Below, piece after piece: positions 49,980 to 59,506 of a DNA stretch of 64,000 bases. The stretch lies in the NCBI GenBank assembly GCA_946811185.2, contig OX328105.1, positions 32,677,394 to 32,741,393 on the forward strand, read 5' to 3'. The stretch is from Hippopus hippopus. Its lineage: Eukaryota; Mollusca; Bivalvia; Cardiida; Cardiidae. The number at the start of each line of letters is the position of its first letter. Position 1 is the stretch's first letter. The notes beneath the pieces were generated by a model. That model worked only from the letters and a program-made list of their open reading frames with translations, did not search any database and was not told the origin of the DNA. A program made the position numbers and the translations under genes.

Positions 49980-50172
49980 ATGGCGACCAAATCTGAACTC
50001 AAGATGCCCGACGGGCGAATGGAAACGATTTGGCAAATCGGTGAATTTAGTTTTCCAGAGAGGATGATTCAAGCCATGATGCCGGCCAAGGATCTGAATC
50101 TACAGCTAAAGTGGATGAAAGAAACAGAAATAAGGGACGATGATGTAATAATTTGTGCTTACCCAAAAACAG
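49980..50172 (+). CDS. Sulfotransferase exon 1
   Basis: The ATG has G at -3 and G at +4. It encodes MATKSELKMPDGRMETIWQI to IRDDDVIICAYPKTG. The exon ends in phase 1 before gcaaag, a GC donor. An alternative GT two codons on would not restore the frame with exon 2. A short out-of-frame upstream ATG reading (49961-49996) overlaps the start. Confidence 0.88.
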
Positions 50173-53100
50173 GCAAAGTAGCAATATTTACTGTCTGTCT
50201 GTGATTCGATATTTCAAGTGTTTCATTACCCATACGATTTTCAAGTTACCTATTTGCCAGACGAGGTTAGTTCAGACTTGTCTCAATTGAAAGCATTTGC
50301 AGACGCCAAGTGATGTATTACTTAGAGATTTGGATTTATGAAAGGGTAGAAAACATTGTGGGAGAAGGAGAAATGCTAGTTATCAGCATTTTTTCCTTTC
50401 CTCACGATCTTTTCAAAAGGCTTGTTCTTCAGGGTCGTTAAAACACATGATTGTTTGATAAAGACTTACTCGTTTCCTCACAAGAGTATTTTACTACATT
50501 TTACGCCTCCGCAGTTGACCGTTTCAATAACACTGTGAGAAAGGAACATGCTTGTTGGGAGTACAAGCTCCTTTTTCTGTAGCGTTGACCTTTCCATTAC
50601 GAAAAGTTTCATTTGCTTCAAGTCTCTAGCCTCTTGGTCATGTAGAAGTTCTGTGCCATTATAAGCATGCCTAAAATTATCCTTGTTGTGATCGGTTTAA
50701 CCCTTTAATACACATTCCAAAATTTTAACGACCCTGATAAATAAAACTTTTGAAAACTTTGTGGGAAAAGGAGAAAATGCTGGTAATCTTTTCCCAGAAT
50801 GTTTTCAACCCGTTCCGAGACAAATCTCAATATTTCAGACACATTTAATTTGTTGTCTGCAAGTGCTTTCAATTCAACCAAGTCTAAAACTTTGTCCTCT
50901 AGTAAAGAGTTAATATTCTCAGCTTCACAGGCGAAAACAGGGGCTTTTAAAGGCAGCATAGATCGAGATCGGACTCAGAACGTGCATTCTGATCCTGGAC
51001 CTACTCCGTCCACTTGCTAAGTCAAGCTTGTAATGTAATTTTTTTCCCAAATTTTCCGAGGATTTTACTTTCAGCCGTCGAAAAAGGTCGAGTTGATAAA
51101 TGAGCCATGTTCTGGCAAAAGGTGGTTTAATGCATCTCATTGATGCATCATATGGCTTGCAACACACGAAAAGGGGCATGCAGACATTTGCATAAAGTGT
51201 CGTCTCGGATCAGCCTGCGCAGTCCGCGCAGGCTGATCCCAAACGACACTTTCCGTTTTTATGTAATTTTCTGTTTTGCGCAAGTCTACTGTAGCACAAA
51301 ATCTAATGTAGTCGTAAAGTGCCGTCTCGGATTAGCCTGCGCAGACTGCGCAGGCTGATCCGAGACGACACTTTACGCTAATGTCCGAATGCCCCTTTTC
51401 GCCATATCAAGCAAGTCAACATAATTACATAAAATGTAATTTGTTTAGCAACTGGCTGAATCTTAAGGTAGACTGGTCCTTGGACAGAAAATTGACGAAA
51501 AAGGAAAAGATTCCATACTTGTTTCAAATGCATCAAACCCCTTTTCACAGAGTATGGCTCTTGCATTTGGCGCCAAAAGTGTTTGTGATTAATTGATATT
51601 TCAATGAATGGTGTTTTTTACGCCGCTTTCAACATTATTTCAGTTACATCACTGCTACAGCCGTTAACGTACATCCTTGCTTTCATCCGAAGTAGGCTAG
51701 CGCACTGAAGTGTTTTGTCAAAGGACACCCCCACGAAAAACCCAGTGCTTCCAGTGCACTCGAACCCGGGGCTTCAAGGTGAAGAGTCCTATACTTTACC
51801 ACCGAGCCCCGTAGGTCCCCTCTGCAAGAGTTAAACGGGCACATTGCAGGCAATAGGATGAATTCGTTGACGAAAGGAAGAACGGATTTTTTACTTTTAA
51901 TTTTTCTCAATCAAGTACATGGCCATGCTCTGTGAAAAGAGGGTCTAATGCATCTGCAAAAAATATTGTTCCATGTCAGCCTGCGCAAGGTGATCTGTAT
52001 CGAAACCTTTTGCTTTTGGTCAATTTTCTGCATGTTAAAGGTCTATTTGATTTCATGATGTTAGACAGAATGGATTTTACGGATCCATGATCCTGTGATG
52101 GCTTGCTTGGTATATATATAATGCATCACGGAAATACATTAAACCTCCTTTTGCGAGAGCACGGCCCACAATTATTCTCCGGCCAATCAGAGGACTAGTA
52201 TTTGACTTAAGAATTAGATTTATGTTCAATGGCCTTTAACGCCGTTTTAAAAATAGTCCAGTTATCTCGCGGCGGCAAGTGATCTGGCCATGCTTTCTTG
52301 GAGTTTCTTTTACCAGTATGTCGCACAGGTTTCTTCTACTAGCTGCTTTCCAACATTATCATCGTCGAAACAATAATAATGAATCATGTCGTAATGACTA
52401 TCATCAATACCCGAAAAGAAATTGGCCAAGCTGGGGACTCGAGCTAGTGACCCCCCTCCTTGGTTTCAAAAACCTAATGGCCTGCAACACGCGCAAAGAG
52501 GCATTCGGACATTTGCGTTAAAGTATCGTTCCGGACCAGCCTGGGCAGTTCACGCAGGCTAATCGACTAATCCGAAACGACACTTTCTGTTTTTATGTAA
52601 TTTTCTGTTTTGCGCAAGTCTACTTTAGCACAAAATCTAATGCAGTCGTAAAGTGCCGTCTCGGATTAGCCTGCACGGACTGCGCAGGCTGATCCGAGAG
52701 GACACTTAACGCAAATGTCCGAATGTCCCTTTTCGCGTGGTACAAGCCATATATCAACCTACAGGAATTTGTAGTGAACACGTACCCTGAACATCATTCC
52801 GTAGTAAATGTCGGGATCGATAAAAATAAATTATGAGTCATGCTCTTTGAAAAAGAATGCGGCTGCGAAAAACATCGAAACAGTCCGCGCAAGTTCACAT
52901 GGTAGATATTTTTTTGCTATTGATAGATTTTCTTCGTGTCCAAGGACAAGTCTACCTTCAGACCCAGCCGATCGTTGCATAAAATGGATTTTCATGTAAT
53001 GACTTGCTTGGTATAATGCATCATGAAGATACGTTAGACTCCCTTTTGCCAGAGCATGGTTCATATGTATGACACTCTGTTTATGTCTCACATAGTGACA

Positions 53101-56100
53101 TTAGAGTCCCACATAGTGACATTAGAGTCAGAAAATGTACCGTCGCCAACCATTTTATCTCTTCAGCCCACTAGCTGTCCTGAGTAAGCAATTTGGGGAT
53201 CAAATTGTGGGCAAATTTTAGTTCATACTATTTAAAGAAGATGACAACTTGACAATGTGTTATAGTCCATCCTTTCCAAGTTCCAGTCGCTGACACTCAG
53301 AAAAAATAAATCTTAAAACTAGAATTTATGTTGGCAACTTTAATTCTACTTTAACAAATCGTTTATCTGCTAGCGACTGAAATTCTAAATTTGACTTACA
53401 GTACTGAAACACATTGTCAAAATGGTAATAATTTCTATTCTTCTAAAGGTATAAATTAATAATTTTTGGCCGCTTGTGGACCTCTAAGGGTTAAGGTATT
53501 TAAAAAAAAAAAAAAAATACTCATCCGAGTTGAACCGTTTTGGGTTTTGGCAAGTTTAGGTCCTTTTGCTATTATTTAATAATTTGTATTGATGTATTAA
53601 ATCTGAAGTCGGACAAGATTCTTCTTTCAAAATCGCTTATAAATGCAAACTTGTTCAGGAGGTTATGAGAGCCCCCTATACATGCCATTACGCGAAGATA
53701 TGAAATAATGTAACATTAAAGCGGTGAAGACTTATTTTCCTTTTTAATCTTGTTTTATTCATTTATGCCACAGGTACCCACTGGTCGTGGGAAATTTTAA
53801 ACATGATTCAAAAAGGGACCACTGAATATCAAAAAGATTTAAAAGCAGCGGCCATGTTGGAATTCAGTACACTGGATATGACGTCATCATTGTCATCACC
53901 ACGTGTTCTGAATACTCACTTCAGCCTTGAATATTTACCAGCTGGACTTACAGAAAAGAAATGCAAACTAATCCACGTGATGTGAAATCCTAAGGACGTG
54001 GTTGTGTCTTATTATCACCATTTGAAGGAACAGTCTAAACGTCAGGGTGGGCCGGAAGCACTATTTGCACTATTTGCAAATGTATTTAGAGGTGGACTTG
54101 GTCGTAGACGTAAGTATCAGATATAACAATATGCCAGTCAGGTTTCTCATATTATTACATGCAAAATATATCTGCCACAAAGACGCGTCTGGAACAAAAA
54201 GTTTTTAATCCAGCCTTTTGCCAAGTTATTTATTCTATTCTTTCTTAATCCTTAGGACGCTAAACGCGACTCAAGGACCTTTTGCAGACAGTGTAGATCA
54301 AGATCAGACTGCACAAAAAATGTGAAAAAGCCGGCCGAATCATGAGATAGATTGGTCCTTTAACTCTTAAACAAGTTTCAAACCGATAGTAAAAATACGA
54401 ATGATGCTATTTCAAATTTATTTTTTGGAGAAAAATGTTTCTTTATCGGACAATGTATATCCAAGATCGGACTAGAATTTCTGTTCAGCCTGATCTTGAT
54501 CTACGCTGTCCGCATTAGATCAGCGAGTCCAAGCAGTCTTAGGGTTGACTCATAGAAAATTTGCCAATAGCAAATAAAGTTTCTACTTAGATCAGAGTGC
54601 ACGGACTGGGCAAACAAACATTAATCGATACTTCTTTTTCAGATTAACCACCTTACACAGATCATGACCCACTCATGATAAACAATTGTTCAAAACATCA
54701 AGATTCGACTCTATCACATAAAATCTCCTCCGGCAGAGTATTAAACCCAAGACTTATTTTTGATAATTCACTAGATCTAGTGTATTGTCGGTTTCTTGTG
54801 GGGGGGGGGGGGGGGGGGGCTCCAGCTTCTGGTTATTCTTTATTCATGAGCGCGTGAAGCCGGAATTGCGCTAATTCGCCGTTTCGCGGGAAAATGACGT
54901 TACTGTTGCTTTGACTATACGCATGGAAAGTTTTTGATTTTCATGTTTAATACAAACAAGAAATGCACCGAAGTTTATATAAAATCGACAAAATTGCAGA
55001 AATCGTTCGACTTACCTTCTCTGGAAACTGTTTCATTAAAGAACTTCCTTCTTGTGCATGTACACTTTCCAAGCCGAACTACAACTCTGAAGGTGGACCC
55101 TGTAACGGTATATAGGTTACAGGTGTTGATGCAGGTTACTTCTTTGTTTGTCATTCATTTTATGTGATAGAAAGAATCTCACATTCGTTCTCATGTATTA
55201 TCGTTTTTATCAAACTCGTTGACTAAAAAGTATTTGACGCTCGCCAAGGCTCACATCATGCAATTTTAGTTAACTCGTTTGACAAGAATGACAATACATA
55301 AACACTCATGTAAGATCCTCTGTATAATTATGTACCAGATTTTCATCTAGTGTTATGTTTTGCTTTGTATAATCTCCTACAATATTTTTTCCTTCAAATA
55401 TCCAAGTAACCGAAAAGATACATACGTCATCACAGAACCTTTACAGTAACAAAACCTATTCGATTTACAAGGCTTTACATTTACAGCGTTGTCATTTACA
55501 GCAATAAGAGCACTTTCATTTACAGAGCGTTTCTTTACAACGCAGTCATTCAAAACCCTTCTATTTTCATCTTGTATACATTTCGTTCAGCGTACTATTG
55601 TTCGTGGGAATGGTGTATCAAAGCTTGGGATGAGTTTCAAGCAAGCAATCCCGACTATCCACTGCCAAAGGTCAAGTTTTAATTAGTATTTTTTTCTTTG
55701 CACTTAAAACCATCGAAAATTTAATTAATACAAAAAGTAAAAACATGATTTCAGAACCGTCATCGCAGTAACAGCGCGTTTATTTGCAGGACACTTTTCT
55801 TTTTTACGACGCTGTCATCTACCGCTTTAAATGCAGTTTAATTTACAAAGCATTTCTTTATCACCCCGTCATTTACAACCCTTGTATTTTCTTATTGTGT
55901 ATATTTCCTTCCGCGCACTCCTCTTCGTACGCACTATGTAATTACATAAATCCTTGGATGAGATTCAAGCAAACAACCCTGGCTATCAACTGCTGAACGT
56001 CGAGTATTGTTTTTGTTTTGCATATGTCTTATAAGACTTTAAACCTTCAAACATAAAAAAATAAATCGAGGGATAAAGGCATAATAACAAAACCGTCGAA

Positions 56101-58472
56101 GCGATAGCAGCGCTATTCTCTACAACCTTGTCATGTACAGCGATAAGAGCACTTTTTGTTAAAGAGCGTTCCTTTACAAAGCTGGTATTTATAAATTTCT
56201 TACTTTTACTTTGTTTTATTCATTTGTTTCAGCGTACTATTGTTCGTACACATGGTATATCAAAACCTGGGAACAGTTTCAGGCAGACAACCCCGACTAT
56301 CCACTGCTAAATGTCTTCTATGAAGATTTAAAAAAGGTTGGATTGTAGATTTTCTGTCCATACTTTTTATGTTTAGATTTGTAACACTTTTCCAGACGGC
56401 AACCTTTAAATTTTCCGTATTGAAAGCATTTGCAGACGACAAATTATATGTGTTTCAAATATTGGGATTTATTTCAGAAAGGACAGAAAACATTGTGCTT
56501 ATGTTTCTAAAAGCTGTCTTTCTATAGGTTGCTAAAACTTGGAATCAAGAGTCGAATACATTGCACACGTACTGCGACGGTATAGCGGTACAGAGCGGAA
56601 TATATTTGCTTTAACTCTATTGTTATTGATGACATGCTTTTTTGTGAACAGTGCTCGTACATGCTTTTGTGCAAAATAATTTACATGTGCGTGCATACGA
56701 CAACTTTTGCCTCATTCTTAGGAGTGCACGTTGTTTTATGTTCTATGCAGAAATACGTAAGTTGTAAAAATGTCTCTTTTATCCATTCTTAAAAGGACTT
56801 TAAGACCACATCTCGGTTATTTGTATGTTTTCTTTGTTCCACTAGTCCTGGATTCAGGCTCTCCAGGGCCTCGTCCGAGGACAATCCAACGGACACCACT
56901 GTCGCACCTGAGGATGGAACCGAGAACCGCTTGTTTACAAATCCATCTTTTACTCTCCACGAAAGGAGAATTTCAAGTAGATAGCCCGGGTAATCGACGT
57001 TTAAAAAACGTCTGCCATGAAAATTTGGAAAAGAATGGTTTGACTATAATGCTTTCAAAATTATTCACCTACAAGCCTAAACAAACGTCTGCAGGAGATA
57101 ATAAGTTGACTTTTATTCATTAAGACGCTTGCTTTACTGCAGGATCTCGAAGGAGAGATCAGGAAAATCGCAAAATTTCTTGGTAAGGACATTGATGATG
57201 CGATGGTTACAGCGATCAGTGATAAGTGTGATTTCAAACAGGCACAACAAAGCAAGAACGATTCCATACCAAGCAAGATAAAGGGAGGGTCAGCATTTCT
57301 GTACAGGAAAGGTTTGTCTGTTTCTTTTCCCTCCGAACCCAGCAGCTTGGTCCGTAGTGTACTGAAATGAAATGTTCAAGCCGATAGTATAAACCCAAAT
57401 TTTGCTACTTTAAATCTCTTTTGAAGAGAAATATCTTCCTATCGGGCAATGTAGATCCACGATCAGACTGCACCATCTGTGCTATCTGATCTTGATCTAC
57501 ACTGTCCGCACAAGGTCTGTGAGTCGCGCTTAGCAGCCTAAGGATTAAACCTCAAGGAATGGGGGGCGTTGTATGCAGCTCGGCCAAAGCTTTTCCGAGG
57601 ATCAACGATAGTCATTGCCACAGGATTTATTCCTCTCTCACAACTGAGCATTGTTTCGACGATGTTTATTTGAGAAAACGGCCTCTGGCTTGGGAAGAAT
57701 ATTGTGCGAAGTACGGTTAAAAGAATAAGCTTCAGTAATGCATGGATAGGTGCGCTGGTCACTGCGATTCAACTGAAGAAATGTTGAAAACGGCGTTAAA
57801 ACAGCAGACAAAAACACAAGAAATAACTTCCTACATCAGCGGTCGAAATATAGGGGATGAGTATTTTAACCCGCTTGGTGATAAACTACCAAATGTTTGG
57901 CTTTATCATACACCAGACTGCGGGGAAAATTTATTAAACTTATTGTAATAATTTCCTTCTTTGAAACTATATTACAAAAAGCATTGGATTATGTCATTTG
58001 CATTACATATCTCGAAGTTACACCGAACTGTACGATGGAGTCATACCAATTTGCAACTTTATGACAAAGTGGGTTGTAAAGAAATTTTGTGACACTTTGT
58101 GTAGTCATTTCTCTTTTTGTAATAAGGTTATTATATTTTTGTAAACTTATATCAAAGCGTTTGTGTAGAAGTTTTGTGACATTTCTTGTAGTGACAAAAG
58201 ACTTTGCAATGAAGTTGTAACATTTTGCAGCTTTTTTACATATTGTAATTTTATTACGTCTCTTTGCAGTCAAGGTACGCTTTGTAATAAAGTTATTACA
58301 ATTTGTAACTTTATTACAAAGCGGCCCGTAATATAGCACAACTAAATAACAATACATTTCAGGGACCATAGGTGATTGGAAAAACCACCTTACCGTTGCT
58401 GAAAACGAAGAGTATGACAAATGGATAGAAAGCGAATTAAAGGATTCAAAGATAAAGTTTGTGTACGAGTGA
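49980..58472 (+). CDS. Cytosolic sulfotransferase, 5 core exons, in-frame TGA in exon 2
   Basis: Predicted SULT-type enzyme moving sulfonate from PAPS to a small acceptor. The substrate cannot be told from sequence. Exons 49980-50172, 53774-54109, 56233-56336, 57143-57311 and 58363-58472 join in phase to 304 codons, usual for the family. Motifs in order are the 5'-phosphosulfate loop YPKTGTHW across the exon 1/2 junction, the catalytic His in LNTHFSLEYLP, the 3'-phosphate motif read as VM*NPKDVVVSYYHH, PDYPLLNVFYEDLKK, and the terminal RKGTIGDWKNHLT. The stop replaces the PAPS-binding Arg of RNPKD, one C-to-T change from CGA. All other exons and splice sites look intact. It is therefore a null allele, a young pseudogene, a sequencing error or a recoded site. 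Expression is unknown. Confidence 0.85.
50255..50470. repeat. Family A MITE
   Basis: TTTGCCAGACGAGGTTAGTT at the left, AAATGCTAGTTATCAGCATT as core and GGTCGTTAAAACACATGATTG at the right. Confidence 0.7.
50695..50915. repeat. Family A MITE
   Basis: TTTAACCCTTTAATACACATTCC at the left, with half of the core hairpin deleted, and CCTCTAGTAAAGAGTTAAT at the right. Confidence 0.7.
50915..51095. repeat. Family C MITE (diverged)
   Basis: GCAGCATAGATCGAGATCGG, GAACGTGCATTCTGATCC and CCGTCGAAAAAGGTCGAGTT. Confidence 0.6.
51097..51562. repeat. Family B MITE interrupted by a family E MITE
   Basis: Family B is split between TGATGCATCATAT (51147) and ATATCAAGCAAGTCAACATA (51404) by a family E element. 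ATAT occurs on both sides. Confidence 0.75.
51149..51403. mobile_element. Family E palindromic MITE
   Basis: GGCTTGCAACACACGAAAAG at the left and GAATGCCCCTTTTCGCC at the right. It carries two copies of the CAGCCTGCGCAGTCCGCGCA type hairpin. Confidence 0.8.
51597..51818 (-). repeat. tRNA-derived SINE, subfamily with GAACCCGGGGC B-box region
   Basis: On the minus strand GGGACCTACGGGGCTCGGTGG is followed by CGGGTTCGAGTGCACTGG, and the body ends in the shared TGAAAGCGGCGTAAAA sequence. Confidence 0.65.
51922..52172. repeat. Family B MITE
   Basis: GGCCATGCTCTGTGAAAAGA at the left, ATGTCAGCCTGCGCAAGGTG centrally and TTTTGCGAGAGCACGGCCCA at the right. Confidence 0.75.
52222..52475 (-). repeat. 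Family F SINE (diverged), bordered by family E
   Basis: GGCCTTTAACGCCGTTTTAA, TGCTTTCTTGGAGTTTCTTT and ATGACTATCATCAATACCCG. The tRNA head is interrupted by a family E insertion at 52476. Confidence 0.65.
52476..52752. mobile_element. Family E palindromic MITE
   Basis: GGCCTGCAACACGCGCAAAG at the left and TTTTCGCGTGGTACAAGCC at the right. It shares the two-hairpin layout with the other two copies. Confidence 0.75.
52830..53075. repeat. Family B MITE
   Basis: TATGAGTCATGCTCTTTGAA at the left, CAGTCCGCGCAAGTTCACA centrally and TTGCCAGAGCATGGTTCATA at the right. Confidence 0.7.
53190..53495. repeat. Family D MITE (diverged)
   Basis: ACAATGTGTTATAGTCCATCC, AAGTTCCAGTCGCTGACACT and TTTTTGGCCGCTTGTGGACC with CTAAGGGTTAA. 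It lies before sulfotransferase exon 2. Confidence 0.5.
53774..54109 (+). CDS. Sulfotransferase exon 2, interrupted by TGA at 53983-53985
   Basis: Encodes (G)THWSWEILNMIQKG through PRVLNTHFSLEYLPAGL, then CKLIHVM*NPKDVVVSYYHH and on to FANVFRGGLGRR. Homology continues unbroken and in the same frame after the TGA. The acceptor is gccacag and the donor gtaagt, phase 1 on both sides. Confidence 0.88.
54255..54545. repeat. Family C MITE (one and a half copies)
   Basis: CTTAGGACGCTAAACGCGAC, GATCAGACTGCACAAAAAAT, then a second core with AGCCTGATCTTGATCTACGC and GCAGTCTTAGGGTT. Confidence 0.6.
54800..54819 (+). repeat. Homopolymer run of 20 G
   Basis: Uninterrupted G tract in sulfotransferase intron 2, preceded by GGTTTCTTGT. 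It is likely length-variable and error-prone in sequencing. Confidence 0.9.
55170..55325. repeat. Palindromic repeat H, second copy
   Basis: TCTCATGTATTATCGTTTTTAT then CAAACTCGTTGACTAAAA at the left, mirrored by AACTCGTTTGACAAGAATGA and ACTCATGTAAGATCCTC. Confidence 0.6.
55591..55670 (+). other. Sulfotransferase exon 3 copy a (open, 3' shortened)
   Basis: After acceptor cgttcag it reads YYCSWEWCIKAWDEF then QASNPDYPLPK, clearly paralogous to the exon at 56233. It diverges after PLPK and lacks the VFYEDLKK segment. A weak donor (gtcaag) at 55671 would give the same phases as copy c, so the two could only be used alternatively; inclusion of both shifts the frame. Confidence 0.6.
55914..56000 (+). 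pseudogene. Sulfotransferase exon 3 copy b (broken)
   Basis: Aligns to copies a and c at base level (for example TGAGATTCAAGCAAACAACC against TGAGTTTCAAGCAAGCAATC), but the acceptor AG is changed to CG and indels destroy the frame. It lies about 320 bp from each neighbour, as expected for tandem duplication. Confidence 0.65.
56233..56336 (+). CDS. Sulfotransferase exon 3 copy c (canonical)
   Basis: Encodes (P)YYCSYTWYIKTWEQFQADNP then DYPLLNVFYEDLKK. FYEDLKK is the conserved SULT motif. The acceptor is gtttcag and the donor gttgga; phases are 1 in and 0 out. This is the only copy carrying the full exon. Confidence 0.88.
56385..56535. repeat. Family A MITE fragment
   Basis: TATTGAAAGCATTTGCAGAC then GACAAATTATATGTG, AGGACAGAAAACATTGTG and GGTTGCTAAAACTTGGAATC. 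Confidence 0.55.
57143..57311 (+). CDS. Sulfotransferase exon 4
   Basis: Encodes DLEGEIRKIAKFLGKDI through FKQAQQSKNDSIPSKI then GGSAFLYRK(G). It matches the helix IxKIxxFLGK and the acceptor-side loop of SULTs. The acceptor is ctgcag and the donor gtttgt; phases are 0 in and 1 out. Confidence 0.9.
57355..57547. repeat. Family C MITE
   Basis: GATCAGACTGCACCATCTGTG then CTATCTGATCTTGATCTACAC, ending TTAGCAGCCTAAGGATTAA. Confidence 0.7.
57560..57812 (+). repeat. Family F SINE, head truncated
   Basis: CAGCTCGGCCAAAGCTTTTC, GACTATCGTTGATCC in inverse and TGTTGAAAACGGCGTTAAA at the end. The tRNA-like head is replaced by the preceding family C tail. Confidence 0.65.
58085..58330. repeat. Degenerate TTGTAAC/TTATTACAAA tandem motif region
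   Basis: Short variants of TTTGTAATAAAGTTATTACA recur irregularly. They keep a 163-codon minus-strand frame (57989-58480) open across sulfotransferase exon 5. That frame has no protein-like character. Confidence 0.6.
58363..58472 (+). CDS. Sulfotransferase exon 5 (last)
   Basis: Encodes (G)TIGDWKNHLTVAENEEYDKW through IKFVYE and TGA at 58470-58472. GDWKN is the C-terminal PAPS-binding signature. The acceptor is catttcag. Confidence 0.92.
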
Positions 58473-58564
58473 CAGAACATTGGTGAACCTTTTTCGACCT
58501 GAGTCGTCTATCATTAAGTCAAACGAAAATATTACTCAGTTCGAAACAGTCCCTTTTTTAAATG

Positions 58565-58868
58565 GTTTACTGATTGATTGTACGGTGTTTAACGATGTGT
58601 TTAACATTATTTTAATTATGTCGCAGCGGTCAGAGCGCCAACCTATGCTTTCCTGGAGTTCCTTTTACAAGTTTTCAGCACAGTATTCCTCCCAAGCCAG
58701 GGACTGCATTCCCATATAACCATCGTCAAAACAATGGTCAGCGGTGAGAGAGGCCTGGCGCAATGAATGTTATCAATCCTTGGAGAGAAATTAGCCGAGT
58801 TTGGAATTTGGAACTGGCGATACCCTGTTCTCAAGTCCTGTACGCTTCCGACTGCGCTGCTCGGGCGA
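58565..58868 (-). repeat. Family F SINE
   Basis: TTTAACGATGTGTTTAACATT, CTTTCCTGGAGTTCCTTTTAC and the head GCTTCCGACTGCGCTGCTCGG at the right. Confidence 0.7.
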
Positions 58869-59164
58869 GATTTTTTTTTTTAAAGGCACACATTTGAAAG
58901 AGAGAGAGAGTAGCGGAAGTAAGTTAAAGCTAACAAAGATAGAGTTTGTGCTCGAGTAAGTGATAGGAGTATATCCTGGTAGCGACCCTTAAATCAATTC
59001 CTTCGGAAAAGCTAGCCAAAGATCAGCCTGTATGTATGGACAGTATGATTTTGATATGACGTATTCCAAAAAACAGGTCCTTGTTCAAAACTTATTCATG
59101 ATTTAGTTTCAGTCGTATTTACACCGCTCTCTTTTTCGTGTTATTTTCCTTGGTTTTGGTACCA

Positions 59165-59415
59165 GCCCAGCCTGGTAGCTCAGTAATTAGCGTAGTGTGG
59201 TGGTTGTAGGTTTAATATCCGTCTAAGGCAAATTTTCAATCCGTTGATTTTTAGCCTCTCAACTCTGATGGATGTAAGAAAAGTAGTCAGTGGTTTGGAA
59301 AAGAAGTTGTGTCAGTACAGGTGTGAGAAAGCCAGGAAACACATGCGTAGGTGCACTTACCACCGTGATACGATCTAAGCTGTAAAAACAGCATTAAACT
59401 CCAATACAAACAAAC
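59165..59415 (+). repeat. tRNA-derived SINE, second subfamily
   Basis: AGCCTGGTAGCTCAGTAATTAG as tRNA-like head, with GAAAGCCAGGAAACACATGC and AAAACAGCATTAAACTCC in the body. Related to 34166-34390. Confidence 0.7.
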
Positions 59416-59506
59416 CAACAAACACAATCAGTTGAGCTTCTTGAAGAAGATGGTGTTACTAGAAGTCTAGAAGGACGGAGGTTATTAGTCTTTATTAAAT
59501 TCCTAT

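Larger units (their letters stand above)
55460..56336 (+). repeat. Tandem triplication of about 320 bp carrying sulfotransferase exon 3
   Basis: Flanking intron sequence repeats with the exons: TTTACAGCAATAAGAGCACTTT recurs as TGTACAGCGATAAGAGCACTTT, and AGAGCGTTTCTTTACAA as AGAGCGTTCCTTTACAA. Exon-equivalent starts are 55591, about 55914 and 56233. The middle copy is the most diverged. Confidence 0.75.

Noticed and set aside
57989..58480. 163-codon minus-strand ORF, the longest in the window
   Set aside because: It lies antisense to sulfotransferase exon 5 and is kept open by degenerate TTGTAA/TTATTACAAA repeats. No domain-like composition.
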